A DNA stretch of 64,000 nt, taken from positions 32,844 through 96,843 of the forward strand of contig JAWLDA010000014.1 of assembly GCA_041686855.1 (NCBI GenBank), read 5' to 3'. How positions within the stretch are numbered: the first letter of the stretch is position 1; every line of letters begins with the position of its first letter. Below the pieces are notes generated by a model, which had not been told where the DNA came from, did no database searches, and saw nothing but the letters and a program-made list of their open reading frames with translations. The DNA is from JAWLDA01 sp041686855. GTDB taxonomy: Bacteria; Bacillota; Limnochordia; DTU080; RSA5. The position numbers and the translations under genes were made by a program. Positions 33,701-41,633 of this stretch are shown here, in pieces.

Positions 33701-33951
33701 TCGGTCTCGCTCAGCTCATTGCCAAGCACGGCAATCCCGAGTTCGCGGTGGCACTGCTACGTGCGGTCCATGCGCACCCGGCGGCCACCGGCGCGACGAA
33801 GCAAAACGCCAAGCGAGCATTCCAACGACTCGAAGCGAATCTCGATGAAGAGGCGGTCCAACGAGCTCACCAAAAGGCCGCCATCCCCTGGTCCACGCTA
33901 GTTGATGAACTGATGAGTGTCATCCCGCCTCCCGCTACGACCCATTCATAA
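30772..33951 (+). CDS. BTAD/NB-ARC/TPR transcriptional regulator (SARP/LAL-like)
   Basis: 1059 residues; TTG start nine bases after AGGAG. Residues about 8-110 form a winged helix (IRLFGSFEIDRNG, ELLEVLYPDHPDPNTTRRNF), about 118-260 the BTAD helical domain, about 295-620 an NB-ARC-type ATPase with GPGGIGKTSLAL (Walker A, near 316) and TLFIVDNAE (Walker B) plus GLPLAIELAA, and about 730-1040 a TPR array (LGLGHYNLSEYDSAERGLEE, and repeats). Such proteins activate secondary-metabolite or stress genes, often on binding a ligand. It directly precedes an AhpD-like and a halogenase-like gene, which it may control. Confidence 0.92.
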   Translation: MQRLTNPPVYIRLFGSFEIDRNGSAIPYDEWKRRQTQMLLKFLAYHRGRVVSQDELLEVLYPDHPDPNTTRRNFLGRVSDLRRILEPSLERGPKSAYIVRVGTGLYTLPKDAPCRIDIQEFRDQLELADRFVQSQDWTQAIPYLEEAIRLYRGHLLEDDPYEEWVQLPRETLKNEFGRALDQAARGYVELGSFWAAVRAADRLIHLDPYHENAYRTKMVALQGAGEPQGFASVYHACTRALRELGVEPSEETTDLFEELTAKPSSPSISFSSTPTHGAETTKHRKRPTGSIVGRQTEQRHLSTLLADGIHRCVTILGPGGIGKTSLALDVGRRQKALYPDGVHFVTVPNDTTPDALLARFAEALGFNLDMSVNLVDQIIDALHHRRTLFIVDNAETGIESVAVIDKIVSECPMIQVLATSRERLHLEHEWIVELTGLTTPGDTASIHSMNELLAYDAPRLFVTRLRQGDSQIQLNLEEMAAVVDVCRLVEGLPLAIELAAVWGRILSIQEIADELRKGLDRLRPEGSRIGHSSIRTVFEQSWRYLTRDEQRSFLGLTIFKEGFTRESAQAVSGATPSTLLGLRDKSFIKRVNAGRYSIHEVLRHFGEEKLLQGESLANRVRDAHARYFAGLSEEWSDHLSSERQVDALRRMRLEHANIRAAWNWSLSRDDIDLLDRMADAVLKYYLLQNRWNEYLRLVEAALESPGLRTPQEGVKTSSSNGKPAGQRLRGLQARLKLGLGLGHYNLSEYDSAERGLEEAVHLAEGVGDTDTTARSLGYLSRIDSTRGKNDTALKKVERAVELHRRAQNHEGLGLSLGHMGAIKLHMGEFESARDITAESLRYHREYGNLQQIAGALINLGGIVGNLKEYTDAEKYLKESLDTGRRLDDRKIQFIALGNLGFLAYLRKRHHIAETYCKEALSFARSLGHRHGEANTLQYLGLIASDLGEDHRAQDLLMQALHIARSTGTSLITVQVVVGLAQLIAKHGNPEFAVALLRAVHAHPAATGATKQNAKRAFQRLEANLDEEAVQRAHQKAAIPWSTLVDELMSVIPPPATTHS

Positions 33952-34040
33952 AGCCTGCCAACGCATGGAGTATTTGTGGAGTCTCCTCTCCGTACAATGC
34001 AAGGGTCGTAACAAGACTCACCGTAAGCGGAGGTATGTCC

Positions 34041-34673
34041 ATGGCACGCGTACGAATCGTAAAGCCTGAGACGGTAGACGACCCGATCGTCCAGGAGATT
34101 TTCGATTGGGTCACCCAAATGGAGAGTGCTGTACCCAATCATTTCTATGTCGAGCTCAACTTTCCCGAGTTTATGAAAGCTAAGCTCGGGGCCACCCAAG
34201 TCTTGTGGCAAGCAGGGGAGTTGACTCTGCCCGAAATTCAACATGTTGGTATTGCGGTGTCTAAAGCGAACGGATGCCCCTACTGCACTGCCGCCTTCTG
34301 CACGATCCTTAACTACGGGCTGGAGACGGACGAAACCTATGTTCAACGATTTGTCGCCGAGGGAACCGATGCGATTGAAGACGATCGCCTGCGCACCATA
34401 GTCGACTTTGCCCTCAAGGTGAACGTTGACCCCCAGGGCACGACCGACGATGAGATCGAGGCGCTGCGCGCCATTGGCTTAAGCGACAAAGGCATCGTCC
34501 AACTCGTCCACCTCACCAGCGATTTCGCGTCATACAACCGTCTCAACCTGGCATTAGCCACCGATTACGATTATCGCGACATGTGGCGAGTCCTTACCTT
34601 TAATTGGAAACAGCGTCCGGGGGAACCCGAAGGCGACAACCAGCGCGGTATTCTTGCGAACAAAGTTTCTTAG
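34041..34673 (+). CDS. Carboxymuconolactone decarboxylase/AhpD-like protein
   Basis: 210 residues from ATG 34041, which has GGAGG seven bases upstream; an ATG six bases earlier is too close to it. The core is the all-helical AhpD fold: LTLPEIQHVGIAVSKANGCP and YCTAAFCTIL. The redox pair Cys79-x-x-Cys82 is present, but the His of the usual CxxCxxxH is Phe86 and a third Cys (87) follows. AhpD-like proteins reduce peroxides or act as gamma-carboxymuconolactone decarboxylases. Thirty bases separate it from the flavoenzyme gene, so they form an operon. Confidence 0.9.
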   Translation: MARVRIVKPETVDDPIVQEIFDWVTQMESAVPNHFYVELNFPEFMKAKLGATQVLWQAGELTLPEIQHVGIAVSKANGCPYCTAAFCTILNYGLETDETYVQRFVAEGTDAIEDDRLRTIVDFALKVNVDPQGTTDDEIEALRAIGLSDKGIVQLVHLTSDFASYNRLNLALATDYDYRDMWRVLTFNWKQRPGEPEGDNQRGILANKVS

Positions 34674-34703
34674 GAAAGTCCTATCCACTAAGGGGGGATT
34701 CTT

Positions 34704-36347
34704 TTGAAAACCTACGATGTAATCATCATGGGCTCTGGGATCGTCGGTTCCATAGAGGCGGCAATCCTTGCAAAACACGGGTACGATGTCTTGTTGTTGG
34801 AGAAAGGAGCGCACCCTCGGTTCGCCTTGGGTGAGGCGACACTCCCGCAATCGTCGTACTGGATGTGGCTCATCAGCGAACGGTACGACATCCCTGAGTT
34901 GAAACAGCTCAGTAACGCGGACAACGTGGCCAACTCCGTCTCGCACCGGTGCGGAATTAAACGTTCCATCGGCTTCGCTTACCACCGTCCAGGAGAGCCA
35001 CAAGATCCAAATGAGACGAATCAATTCGTCCCGCCGGAATACGCGTACGTGTCGGAGAGCCACTTTTTTCGCGAAGACGTCGACCACTTTATGGTAAAGA
35101 CTGCTGTAAAATACGGTGCCACGCTTCGCGAGAACGCTGAAGTGGTTGATGTCGATACGGATGAAAGCGGCGTGTGCGTCACGCTCAAATTGGGCGAAGT
35201 GCTGAATGGGCGGTACCTTGTAGATGCGACAGGCGCCAAGTCGCTCGTCGCAGAGAAATATGGGCTGCGCGAAACGCCAACCCGGCTTGTGACCCAGTCC
35301 AGGTCCATCTTTACTCACGCACGCAACCTTAGGCCGTACGACGACTTCCTTGACCCCGACGACCTACCCGGACTCTCCTATAGTTTTCACGAAGGCACCC
35401 TTCACCACGCGTTTGACGGTGGATGGTTCTGGGTGATCCCGTTCGACAACCATGCTGGCTCCAGGAACAAGCTGGCAAGTATCGGGCTCACGCTCAACAT
35501 GTGCAAACATCCCAGCAGCGGGTTGTCGGCGGAAGCCGAGGTCAAGGAGATCATGGCCCGTTACCCCAGCATTGCGGCTCATTTCGAGAGTATCGAACCC
35601 ATCATGCCGTGGATTGGAACCGGGCGCCTACAGTACTCGGCGAAGCGTTCCATCGGTACTCGTTTCTTTATCACCACCCAGGCCTATGGCGCCGTGGACG
35701 CGCTGTACTCTCGGGGCCTTATCAACAGCCTGGAAAGCCTATATTACTTCACCTATCGTTTGATCGACGCGCTTAACGAGGACGACTTCTCCGAGGAGCG
35801 CTTCGCCCCGGTCGATGAGGCGCAAAGGAAACATCTTGACGAGCACGACCAAATGGTGAACACAGGTTACATGGCGATGTCACATTACGTCACCTGGAAC
35901 GCCTGGCTCAAAGTGTGGATCTCCACCAAACTTTACGGGGACTTATGGCTCATGCGCACCGCGCTCCGGTATGCACACACGGGTGACAAATCCGTGTTAG
36001 CAGAACTCGACACCGACACACACGTGCCGTTCGCGGAGCCGATGCAGCACAACATCGACCTCGCTGGCCGAGTCCTGAACCAAGTCGAGCGCGGGGAGAC
36101 GACAGCAAACGACGCCGCAGAGCAGATTCTAAGTGCGATGCGCTCCTCTGATTGGCTCCCTCACCTTATCTTCGGCTGGGGCGAGGCCAACGAGCGCCAC
36201 GTGGACTTCTCTGCAGACAATCGGATGCCCAAAGGGTTGGAATGGGGTAAGACGGTTGCGCCCCAGTGGTTACGCGACCACGTCTTCGACTTTCCGCTGG
36301 AACCACTCATGGAAGCCATGGCAAAGCACGACCAAGCCGTCTCCTGA
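34704..36347 (+). CDS. Flavin-dependent halogenase-like FAD enzyme
   Basis: 547 residues; TTG start with AGGGGGG seven bases upstream. FAD binding: GSGIVG (10-15) in DVIIMGSGIVGSIEAAILAK. GEATLPQ (43-49) follows as in tryptophan-halogenase-type proteins. WFWVIP (241-246) matches the WxWxIP motif used to recognise flavin-dependent halogenases, and Lys86 in GIKRSIGF sits where these enzymes have the lysine that handles hypohalous acid. The protein would need FADH2 from a flavin reductase; none is encoded here. It could be a halogenase or a related monooxygenase. Confidence 0.85.
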   Translation: MKTYDVIIMGSGIVGSIEAAILAKHGYDVLLLEKGAHPRFALGEATLPQSSYWMWLISERYDIPELKQLSNADNVANSVSHRCGIKRSIGFAYHRPGEPQDPNETNQFVPPEYAYVSESHFFREDVDHFMVKTAVKYGATLRENAEVVDVDTDESGVCVTLKLGEVLNGRYLVDATGAKSLVAEKYGLRETPTRLVTQSRSIFTHARNLRPYDDFLDPDDLPGLSYSFHEGTLHHAFDGGWFWVIPFDNHAGSRNKLASIGLTLNMCKHPSSGLSAEAEVKEIMARYPSIAAHFESIEPIMPWIGTGRLQYSAKRSIGTRFFITTQAYGAVDALYSRGLINSLESLYYFTYRLIDALNEDDFSEERFAPVDEAQRKHLDEHDQMVNTGYMAMSHYVTWNAWLKVWISTKLYGDLWLMRTALRYAHTGDKSVLAELDTDTHVPFAEPMQHNIDLAGRVLNQVERGETTANDAAEQILSAMRSSDWLPHLIFGWGEANERHVDFSADNRMPKGLEWGKTVAPQWLRDHVFDFPLEPLMEAMAKHDQAVS

Positions 36348-36402
36348 CCCGCTCTCGGGCGTGTGGATCGTACAATGACACGTCACAGCTTTCGTAACTG
36401 AA

Positions 36403-36456
36403 AAGGTTGTTGCACCCTCCCCGGCTTCTAAGATCTGCGGACGGTGCAGCAACCTT
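36403..36456. terminator. Bidirectional terminator-like inverted repeat
   Basis: AAGGTTGTTGCACC (36403-36416) pairs with GGTGCAGCAACCTT (36443-36456) over 14 bases with one G-T wobble; loop 26 bases. On the minus strand the stem is followed by TTTTCAG, on the plus strand by GTTC. It lies 55 bases after the halogenase-like gene, where plus-strand transcription should end. Confidence 0.6.
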
Positions 36457-36548
36457 GTTCATGCGCCAATCGCCGCGATGTCGAGATCTTGCCCATCGAA
36501 GCGCCCAAATCAAAACAACCAAGAGTATCGCCGTCAAACCAGAGGCGC

Positions 36549-36824
36549 CTATCCACACCCAATGACTATCTGTGGGACTTCAATCGCACCAACGGGTTCC
36601 TCCATTGGCAGCGGGACCGGCAACTGGTCTGGGCGGGTCGACCACCCGGGCCCAAACAAGATCACCGTCGATTTGCGGCCTTCCCTGAACATCCCCGCAG
36701 GCACGACTAGTTGGACGGCGACATCCTGCACTTCGTGGTTTTCAAAGACAAACCACCTGTACGCGGCTTCCGGCGTAAGCTCAGTGTAAATAACATGAGA
36801 CACAGAAGGGGCGGATATGGGCAC
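36549..36824 (-). CDS. Uncertain small protein, possibly frameshifted before a membrane helix
   Basis: This covers most of a 580-base stretch otherwise without genes. The 91-codon frame has plausible composition (VIYTELTPEAAYRWFVFENH, VQLVVPAGMFREGRKSTVIL) and stops at 36549. In another frame at that point VWIGASGLTAILLVVLIWAL RW codes a strong membrane helix. Together they would make an anchored protein with one frameshift. No family is recognised and there is no clear start, so this may be a decayed gene. Confidence 0.35.
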   Translation of the reverse strand: MPISAPSVSHVIYTELTPEAAYRWFVFENHEVQDVAVQLVVPAGMFREGRKSTVILFGPGWSTRPDQLPVPLPMEEPVGAIEVPQIVIGCG

Positions 36825-36926
36825 GGCAGAGGCCGGGTCGGTGGCACCCGTACCAGCGAAGAGCGGCCGATGGCCAGATGCATCTCAAGGTGGTTTCCCT
36901 CAGGACGAATGGTTTGATTCCAAGGT

Positions 36927-37403
36927 CTACAACCTGTTGGCGAGATGCGCCTCCAGGCGATCCAGATTCTCCTCGTTGGCCACCGCGACAAACGGCTTCA
37001 CCCGCTCGCATTCGGCAGCCGTTTCAAACAGCATGTGCCACTGCAACTCGGTCTTCTCTTCGTTTGAGGTAAGGGTAACGGTCAAATGAAACTCATGGAA
37101 CGGTTCCAGGTGCCGAATCACGATGCGGTCAGGCTTCCTGATATCGACGAAGAGGCTCTTGTGAACCGTGGTCTCGCCGTCGGGGTCGCACATTTCATAT
37201 CGCCACATCCCGCCAGGTCGGAAATCGAACGTGAGAAACGTATTCTTAAACCCCTTGGGCCCCCACCAACCCACCAGTTGATCGAGGTCGCTGAACGCCT
37301 CAAACACGGCCTCACGAGGTACTGGGAAATCGCGGCGATTTACCACTTCGCGATCGAGTGACGTATGGGTTTGGTCCGTTTCGTTATTGCAATCGGAGGA
37401 CAT
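36927..37403 (-). CDS. SRPBCC (AHSA1-like) domain protein
   Basis: 158 residues from ATG 37403. VNRRDFPVPREAVFEAFSD, VGWWGPKGFKNTFLTFDFR, PGGMWRYEMCDPDG and LQWHMLFETAAECERVK are the strands and C-terminal helix of the Aha1/START-like hydrophobic pocket. It is clearly paralogous to the gene at 54882-55316 (shared WWGP-GF-NTF-TF-FR). Such proteins bind or transform small hydrophobic ligands. Confidence 0.9.
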   Translation of the reverse strand: MSSDCNNETDQTHTSLDREVVNRRDFPVPREAVFEAFSDLDQLVGWWGPKGFKNTFLTFDFRPGGMWRYEMCDPDGETTVHKSLFVDIRKPDRIVIRHLEPFHEFHLTVTLTSNEEKTELQWHMLFETAAECERVKPFVAVANEENLDRLEAHLANRL

Positions 37404-37438
37404 TCTTAGTCCCCTTTCGTTCGGCTCCATCCGTGGTT

Positions 37439-37855
37439 TTAGCGACGCGATGAGCGGAGCGCCTTGAGAACCTTAATCTCCGGCCTCTTTCCGGAGCTGA
37501 TCTCCTCATATTCGTTAGACTCCATGGGGCATAAGGAGATGCGCCCGTTGCCATCAAAGAGGAGTCCCCAACCGTACCGCTTCGGTAGCGGGGACGATCG
37601 AAGACAGGCTTGAGGCTTAGCAAAGAATGCTTCGCGCAGGCGCGCAACCTCTTGTTGATTGCTCCCCAACTTGGCTTGCCTTCGTAGCCAACTCTCAAAA
37701 AGCACATCTTCCTGCGTGTAAATTCCAGGCTGTTCGCTCAACAGCTCGTACTGAATGTTGGCGACAGTCTTTTTCCCTTTGCGAATCGGAGGTACTTGGC
37801 TCGTCGTAATTGGGCAATCATCCGCAACGGCGATGAGGCTATTGACGTATCCCAT
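37439..37855 (-). CDS. DUF6157 family protein
   Basis: 138 residues from ATG 37855, with GGAG nine bases upstream. YVNSLIAVADDCPITTSQVP, then KGKKTVANIQYELLSEQPGI and YTQEDVLFESWLRR are the family's characteristic blocks; GWGLLFDGNGRISLCPMES follows. Function unknown. The RibD-C gene ends 17 bases before its start. Confidence 0.85.
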   Translation of the reverse strand: MGYVNSLIAVADDCPITTSQVPPIRKGKKTVANIQYELLSEQPGIYTQEDVLFESWLRRQAKLGSNQQEVARLREAFFAKPQACLRSSPLPKRYGWGLLFDGNGRISLCPMESNEYEEISSGKRPEIKVLKALRSSRR

Positions 37856-37872
37856 GGCGTCACACTCCAATA

Positions 37873-38472
37873 CTAACCCGCTTCCCCTTGGCGACCAGGT
37901 CCGTCAGCGCTCATAACCGCAGTTGAGTGCAATTTGTAGCGGAGGTAGACACACCCGGACTTTAGTGACCTCGATTCGACCAATTTGAGTCGCGTCGACT
38001 CCTCCTCGGGCTTGAATAGCGAAGTACCACCGCCCAGCACGATCGGAACAACGCCGACACGATACTCGTCGATGAGCCGATCCTTCATGAGGGTCGAACA
38101 GAGCCCGCCGCTGCCAAAGATCAGCAGGTCCTTTCCCCGTTGCTGTTTTAGGCGACGCACTTCATCCCGAACTTCGCCTCGCAGGATTCGTGTGTTGGCC
38201 CACGTCACACCTTTCAAGGTGCGTGAGAAGACGACCTTTTGCATCCCATTCATGAGGTCGGCAACCTCACCCTGTTGCGACGGCCAGAAGGCAGCCATAC
38301 CTTCGTAGGTGACCCGGCCAAAGAGGAGCGTGTCGGCCGCGCGGATCTGCTTCAACGACAGTGCATCAAATTCGTCGTCGACGACATGCCGGTGCCAGTC
38401 GATCTCCCAAGGGTTGGCTCCTTCAAAATAACCGTCGAGGGTGATCAGGTTCCACATAATGAGCCGTCTCAT
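37873..38472 (-). CDS. RibD C-terminal-domain (dihydrofolate-reductase-like) protein
   Basis: 199 residues. MRRLIMWNLITLDGYFEG, then AADTLLFGRVTYEGMAAFWP, KVVFSRTLKGVTWANTRILR and LLIFGSGGLCSTLMKDRLID are the standard blocks of stand-alone RibD-C proteins, which have the DHFR fold and bind NADPH. Their substrates are mostly unknown. A deleted copy of this gene is at 25209-25412 and another truncated member at 56156-56494. Confidence 0.93.
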   Translation of the reverse strand: MRRLIMWNLITLDGYFEGANPWEIDWHRHVVDDEFDALSLKQIRAADTLLFGRVTYEGMAAFWPSQQGEVADLMNGMQKVVFSRTLKGVTWANTRILRGEVRDEVRRLKQQRGKDLLIFGSGGLCSTLMKDRLIDEYRVGVVPIVLGGGTSLFKPEEESTRLKLVESRSLKSGCVYLRYKLHSTAVMSADGPGRQGEAG

Positions 38473-38513
38473 CGTTCGATCCAGGTCCTCATTTTGAAAC
38501 CCACTCCTAACCT

Positions 38514-39044
38514 TTATGTTCTCTGAACCGGTAACCGGGCGATTCGGAGGAGCTCCTCCACAACGTCTTGAAGCGGCTGGCTCGTATCGATCTCTACGTC
38601 AGCTCTCGCCCTCAAAGCGGGCTCGACGGTCTCGATATGTTCGAGGACACGATCACGCGTGCGAGGTGTTGTTCCGTAGGCGTTGTTGGTCCTGCGGGCC
38701 AATCGTTCGAGAATGACCGAACGCGGCGCACTGAGCAACACAATGTGGTTAAAGTATGGGTAGAATTTCCGTTGGTTGATCGCAGTCCCTGCCACGAACA
38801 AGCTTTCGCCGTCATCTCTCGACAAGAGTGTGGATATGCGTTCTTCATGCCACACCCAGTCAAGATCGTCCCAAGCGTACTCGCCTGTGTCGGGTGGAGG
38901 AACAGGCAGCCCAGTTCGTAGGTTGACCCAATGGCTCCAACCGTCGTAATCGGTGTCGATCGCCTTGATCCCCCGAGCGACCAACTCCCTGACCACCGTC
39001 GACTTGCCGGTTCCAGACATACCGGTCAACAGTATGCGTTTCAC
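38514..39044 (-). CDS. P-loop kinase (AAA/cytidylate-kinase-like)
   Basis: 176 residues. RILLTGMSGTGKSTVVRELV is the P-loop start, KAIDTDYDGWSHWVNLRTG the following substrate segment of a well-populated uncharacterised kinase group, FVAGTAINQRKFYPYFNHIV the Walker-B-side strand. It is the third P-loop small-molecule kinase of the window (see 17381 and 26140). A small metabolite is the probable acceptor. Confidence 0.88.
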   Translation of the reverse strand: MKRILLTGMSGTGKSTVVRELVARGIKAIDTDYDGWSHWVNLRTGLPVPPPDTGEYAWDDLDWVWHEERISTLLSRDDGESLFVAGTAINQRKFYPYFNHIVLLSAPRSVILERLARRTNNAYGTTPRTRDRVLEHIETVEPALRARADVEIDTSQPLQDVVEELLRIARLPVQRT

Positions 39045-39083
39045 GTTTTAAGTCACCGCCTGCCTCCGTCATTGGGTGCCACC

Positions 39084-39461
39084 TCAACAGGAAACATCCT
39101 CACCGCGTTGAGACATCGCGATGACACGCTCAATAAACTCTGAGATGCGCGTTTGCGAGATGCTCTTAGACTTACTAAATCGAACACAGCCCTTTCCTAC
39201 ATTGAGACCACTCAGTAACGTCCCATCCGGATCGATTTTACTCGCATCGCCGGTGTAGAGACTCACATAGTGCTTTTGAGCGTTCAAAGCCAACACCGCT
39301 CCTCGTTCGTCGCGATAACTTAGCATCTTGTAATCGATCCCCTCGACTAGGTGCGGGCCACACGACAAGATAATGGATCTTAGTTCGTGCAGTTTTTCTC
39401 GTCGCCAGTCGTCGTCCAACGCCGCCAAATACTCACTCGGAGAATTTACATCGTACTGCAT
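39084..39461 (-). CDS. DUF1801 (YdhG-like) protein
   Basis: 125 residues from ATG 39461. SPSEYLAALDDDWRREKLHE, then EGIDYKMLSYRDERGAVLAL and CVRFSKSKSISQTRISEFIE fit DUF1801, a small fold with frataxin-like features and no proven role. It begins 17 bases after the DUF218 gene ends, so they are likely co-transcribed. Confidence 0.87.
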   Translation of the reverse strand: MQYDVNSPSEYLAALDDDWRREKLHELRSIILSCGPHLVEGIDYKMLSYRDERGAVLALNAQKHYVSLYTGDASKIDPDGTLLSGLNVGKGCVRFSKSKSISQTRISEFIERVIAMSQRGEDVSC

Positions 39462-39477
39462 ACCTCGTAATCCCCCC

Positions 39478-40080
39478 TTACAAATCTTCATCCATCAACT
39501 CGCCTCGGCGCACATACGCAATGATTTTGCGAGCTTCCTCAGTTGCCCGTTTGGTCCCAACTTCTGTCATCCACCAATTGTCCGGGCGCGTGACTCCATC
39601 CTGCGCCGCGCAGCAAGAGTACGTAATCGTCCCTGACAGATGCGTCTTCATTGTCATGTACAAGCGCCTCATGTGATACGCGGTGGTTACAAGGAGGATG
39701 CGCGAGACATTGGCGATCCCGATCGCTTGGTCGATCACTCGCCGTGATTCGATCACGTTTGCTTTCGTATGAAGCGACTCTGCCTCCGTCAAGATGTTCG
39801 CTTCGGCCACGCCCAGCTCCAACGCTCGTTCCTTCATCAAGAGCGCTTCGGGTTGTAGGGTGGGATCGGTATCCCAGACTCGACCTCCGCTGAAGAGAAG
39901 GAGCGGGGCTCTCCCGCGACGATAGAGCTCTACCGCCACCGGCACCCTGTACTGGACGCACTTGTTGCTTCCTGGTGTGAGGATGAGATCCCCCAATTTC
40001 CCGTCGTCTTCTTGGCTAAATAGAAGCTGATTGATTTGGGATCTTGTCAGATTCTCCGGGTCAAGCTCTGAAACGCGCAC
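39478..40080 (-). CDS. YdcF/SanA-like DUF218 protein
   Basis: 200 residues from GTG 40080. LILTPGSNKCVQYRVPVAVE, LYRRGRAPLLLFSGGRVWD, ESLHTKANVIESRRVIDQA and ILLVTTAYHMRRLYMTMKTH are DUF218 blocks (E-x-x-x-T and the H-M-x-R motif). YdcF binds SAM and other members act on cell-envelope precursors; this copy has no signal peptide or membrane helix, so a cytosolic role is more likely. Confidence 0.85.
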   Translation of the reverse strand: MRVSELDPENLTRSQINQLLFSQEDDGKLGDLILTPGSNKCVQYRVPVAVELYRRGRAPLLLFSGGRVWDTDPTLQPEALLMKERALELGVAEANILTEAESLHTKANVIESRRVIDQAIGIANVSRILLVTTAYHMRRLYMTMKTHLSGTITYSCCAAQDGVTRPDNWWMTEVGTKRATEEARKIIAYVRRGELMDEDL

Positions 40081-40110
40081 CGTGTCACCACCGACGAATC
40101 CAAGAGTACC

Positions 40111-40695
40111 TCATTCGGGCATGTTGGCTAGATGCGCCGTGGAATTGAAGTACTCAATCTGCCAAGTATCTTCAACGTAATGAATGAGACTGATACAGGC
40201 GTTCCCCAGGAGAGTCTTCCCGCTACCGATCTCGCCGTTGGTGAACATGGCCAGCGCTGCGTTGATCACACCGCCGTGTGAAACCACTACCACCCGACTG
40301 CCGGGAAACCTTTGGCGGACACTCCGTAACCCGTCGGAGATTCGCTCGTACAACGCCTCTCGTTCCTCCATGCCTGGAACGACCCCATCCGGGAACCGCT
40401 CATTCTTCTGCTCGACAGTAAGACCCGAGGCCAGGCCGAAATCGCGTTCGACGAATTGTTCAACGACATGTAGTTGGTTGAGCCCAAGCTTCGAGGCAAT
40501 GATCTCCGCGGTCTCCTTGGCCCTACGAAGCGGACTCGCCAGGACGGCATCCCAGCGCTCATTCCTCAGGTGCAAGCCGGTCATGCGGGCCTGCTCCCGC
40601 CCCCGCAGGTTTAAATCCGTATCTTCACGCCCCTGGAGTCGCCGCTGAATGTTCCAGTCCGTCTCACCGTGGCGAACCAACGCAATCGTACACAT
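40111..40695 (-). CDS. Histidine phosphatase, phosphoglycerate-mutase-like
   Basis: 194 residues with a standard active site: ALVRHGETDWNIQRRLQG (RHGET), DAVLASPLRRAKETAEII, FVERDFGLASGLT (acid Glu) and VVVVSHGGVINAAL (second His). This is the PhoE/CobC/GpmB type of broad phosphatase. ATG 40695 has GGAGG ten bases upstream. Confidence 0.94.
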   Translation of the reverse strand: MCTIALVRHGETDWNIQRRLQGREDTDLNLRGREQARMTGLHLRNERWDAVLASPLRRAKETAEIIASKLGLNQLHVVEQFVERDFGLASGLTVEQKNERFPDGVVPGMEEREALYERISDGLRSVRQRFPGSRVVVVSHGGVINAALAMFTNGEIGSGKTLLGNACISLIHYVEDTWQIEYFNSTAHLANMPE

Positions 40696-40755
40696 CCCTA
40701 CCCGACCTCCTGCATCCCACCTGGGAGTTCACTTCGTCGCTTCCAGTCGATTGCT

Positions 40756-41042
40756 CTATTTCGCAACACCACACGCCTTACGAAAGCGGAGCACGACCAC
40801 CGGTGGCAACTCTGTCCACTCGGACTGTTCGTTCTCGCGGGGCTGAAAGACCGGCTCTTTCATCCCATCCAGGACGAAACCGGCATCGTAGGGCCGGCGA
40901 TTCATGTTTGGAGGTCGACTGCAGTTTACTTCGCTGTCCATATTGCCTGCGTGTAACCCAGGCGCATGCCGATCCTCGTGAAATCGATGTCTGCCTCTTG
41001 CAAACTCCGAGCAAATGTAGCGTCCGTCAACCACGGGCTCAA
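40756..41042 (-). pseudogene. Probable methyltransferase gene lacking its middle
   Basis: From TTG 41042 (GGAGGGGAGAC before it) a frame gives SPWLTDATFARSLQEADIDF and TRIGMRLGYTQAIW, ending at 40926. In a second frame PYDAGFVLDGMKEPVFQPRE, then SEWTELPPVVVLRFRKA and a stop at 40756 look like the C-terminal end of a small-molecule methyltransferase (GF-x-L, EP-x-F, PPV-x-V-x-R). If both belong to one gene, the SAM-binding core is missing and the frame shifts at the joint. The N-terminal match is weak. Confidence 0.45.
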
Positions 41043-41140
41043 AGTCTCCCCTCCACTCATGACCAGCCAAAACGCCACGCTCACGCTCCTATCGCAGATG
41101 CGGCGCCGCGGACATTGACCGGTCCGGCAACGTCCAAAAC

Positions 41141-41533
41141 TCACGCGCACACCATCAGTAAGTTCCCCTCGGAGTCATAGAAATTGAACCAGTGACCGTT
41201 TTGAATGATCGTACCGTTGTACGAGGCCAAACGAACGCCGCGCTCCTGCAAGCGTGAAAGCGACTCCTCAACATTCTCAGACTCAAACATGAACAAGGGG
41301 TAGGCTCCCAGCTCCAGGTCCTTCTCCCCACCGTCCGGAGTCAGCTTTTGATCAAGTAGCAGATCCACACCGTCGTCCATTGAAATGCAGCACAAATGCC
41401 CAAACTGCACGTCGCCGACAGGCAATCCCAAAACATCCTTGTACCAAGCACGAGCACGATGTACGTCGGAGACGGGAATGAAGATGCCGCCTACCTTACG
41501 CCTAAACGGTGGAACCATGGTGCTTTCTTTCAC
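41141..41533 (-). CDS. VOC protein
   Basis: 130 residues; GTG 41533 has GGGAG eight bases upstream. VGGIFIPVSDVHRARAWYKD, VLGLPVGDVQFGHLCC, then YPLFMFESENVEESLSRLQE and WFNFYDSEGNLLMVCA fit the two modules of a VOC protein. The end DSEGN in place of DPxGN is common in Bacillota members. Confidence 0.9.
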   Translation of the reverse strand: MKESTMVPPFRRKVGGIFIPVSDVHRARAWYKDVLGLPVGDVQFGHLCCISMDDGVDLLLDQKLTPDGGEKDLELGAYPLFMFESENVEESLSRLQERGVRLASYNGTIIQNGHWFNFYDSEGNLLMVCA

Positions 41534-41633
41534 ATGTTACACTCCCATCCCAAGAGAATCCGCATTCGGGGCTAAAAGTGTTGAGCTCACTCAACCAGTG
41601 GACTTCTCCCCAGCTCGTCCACTGACTTTCTCG

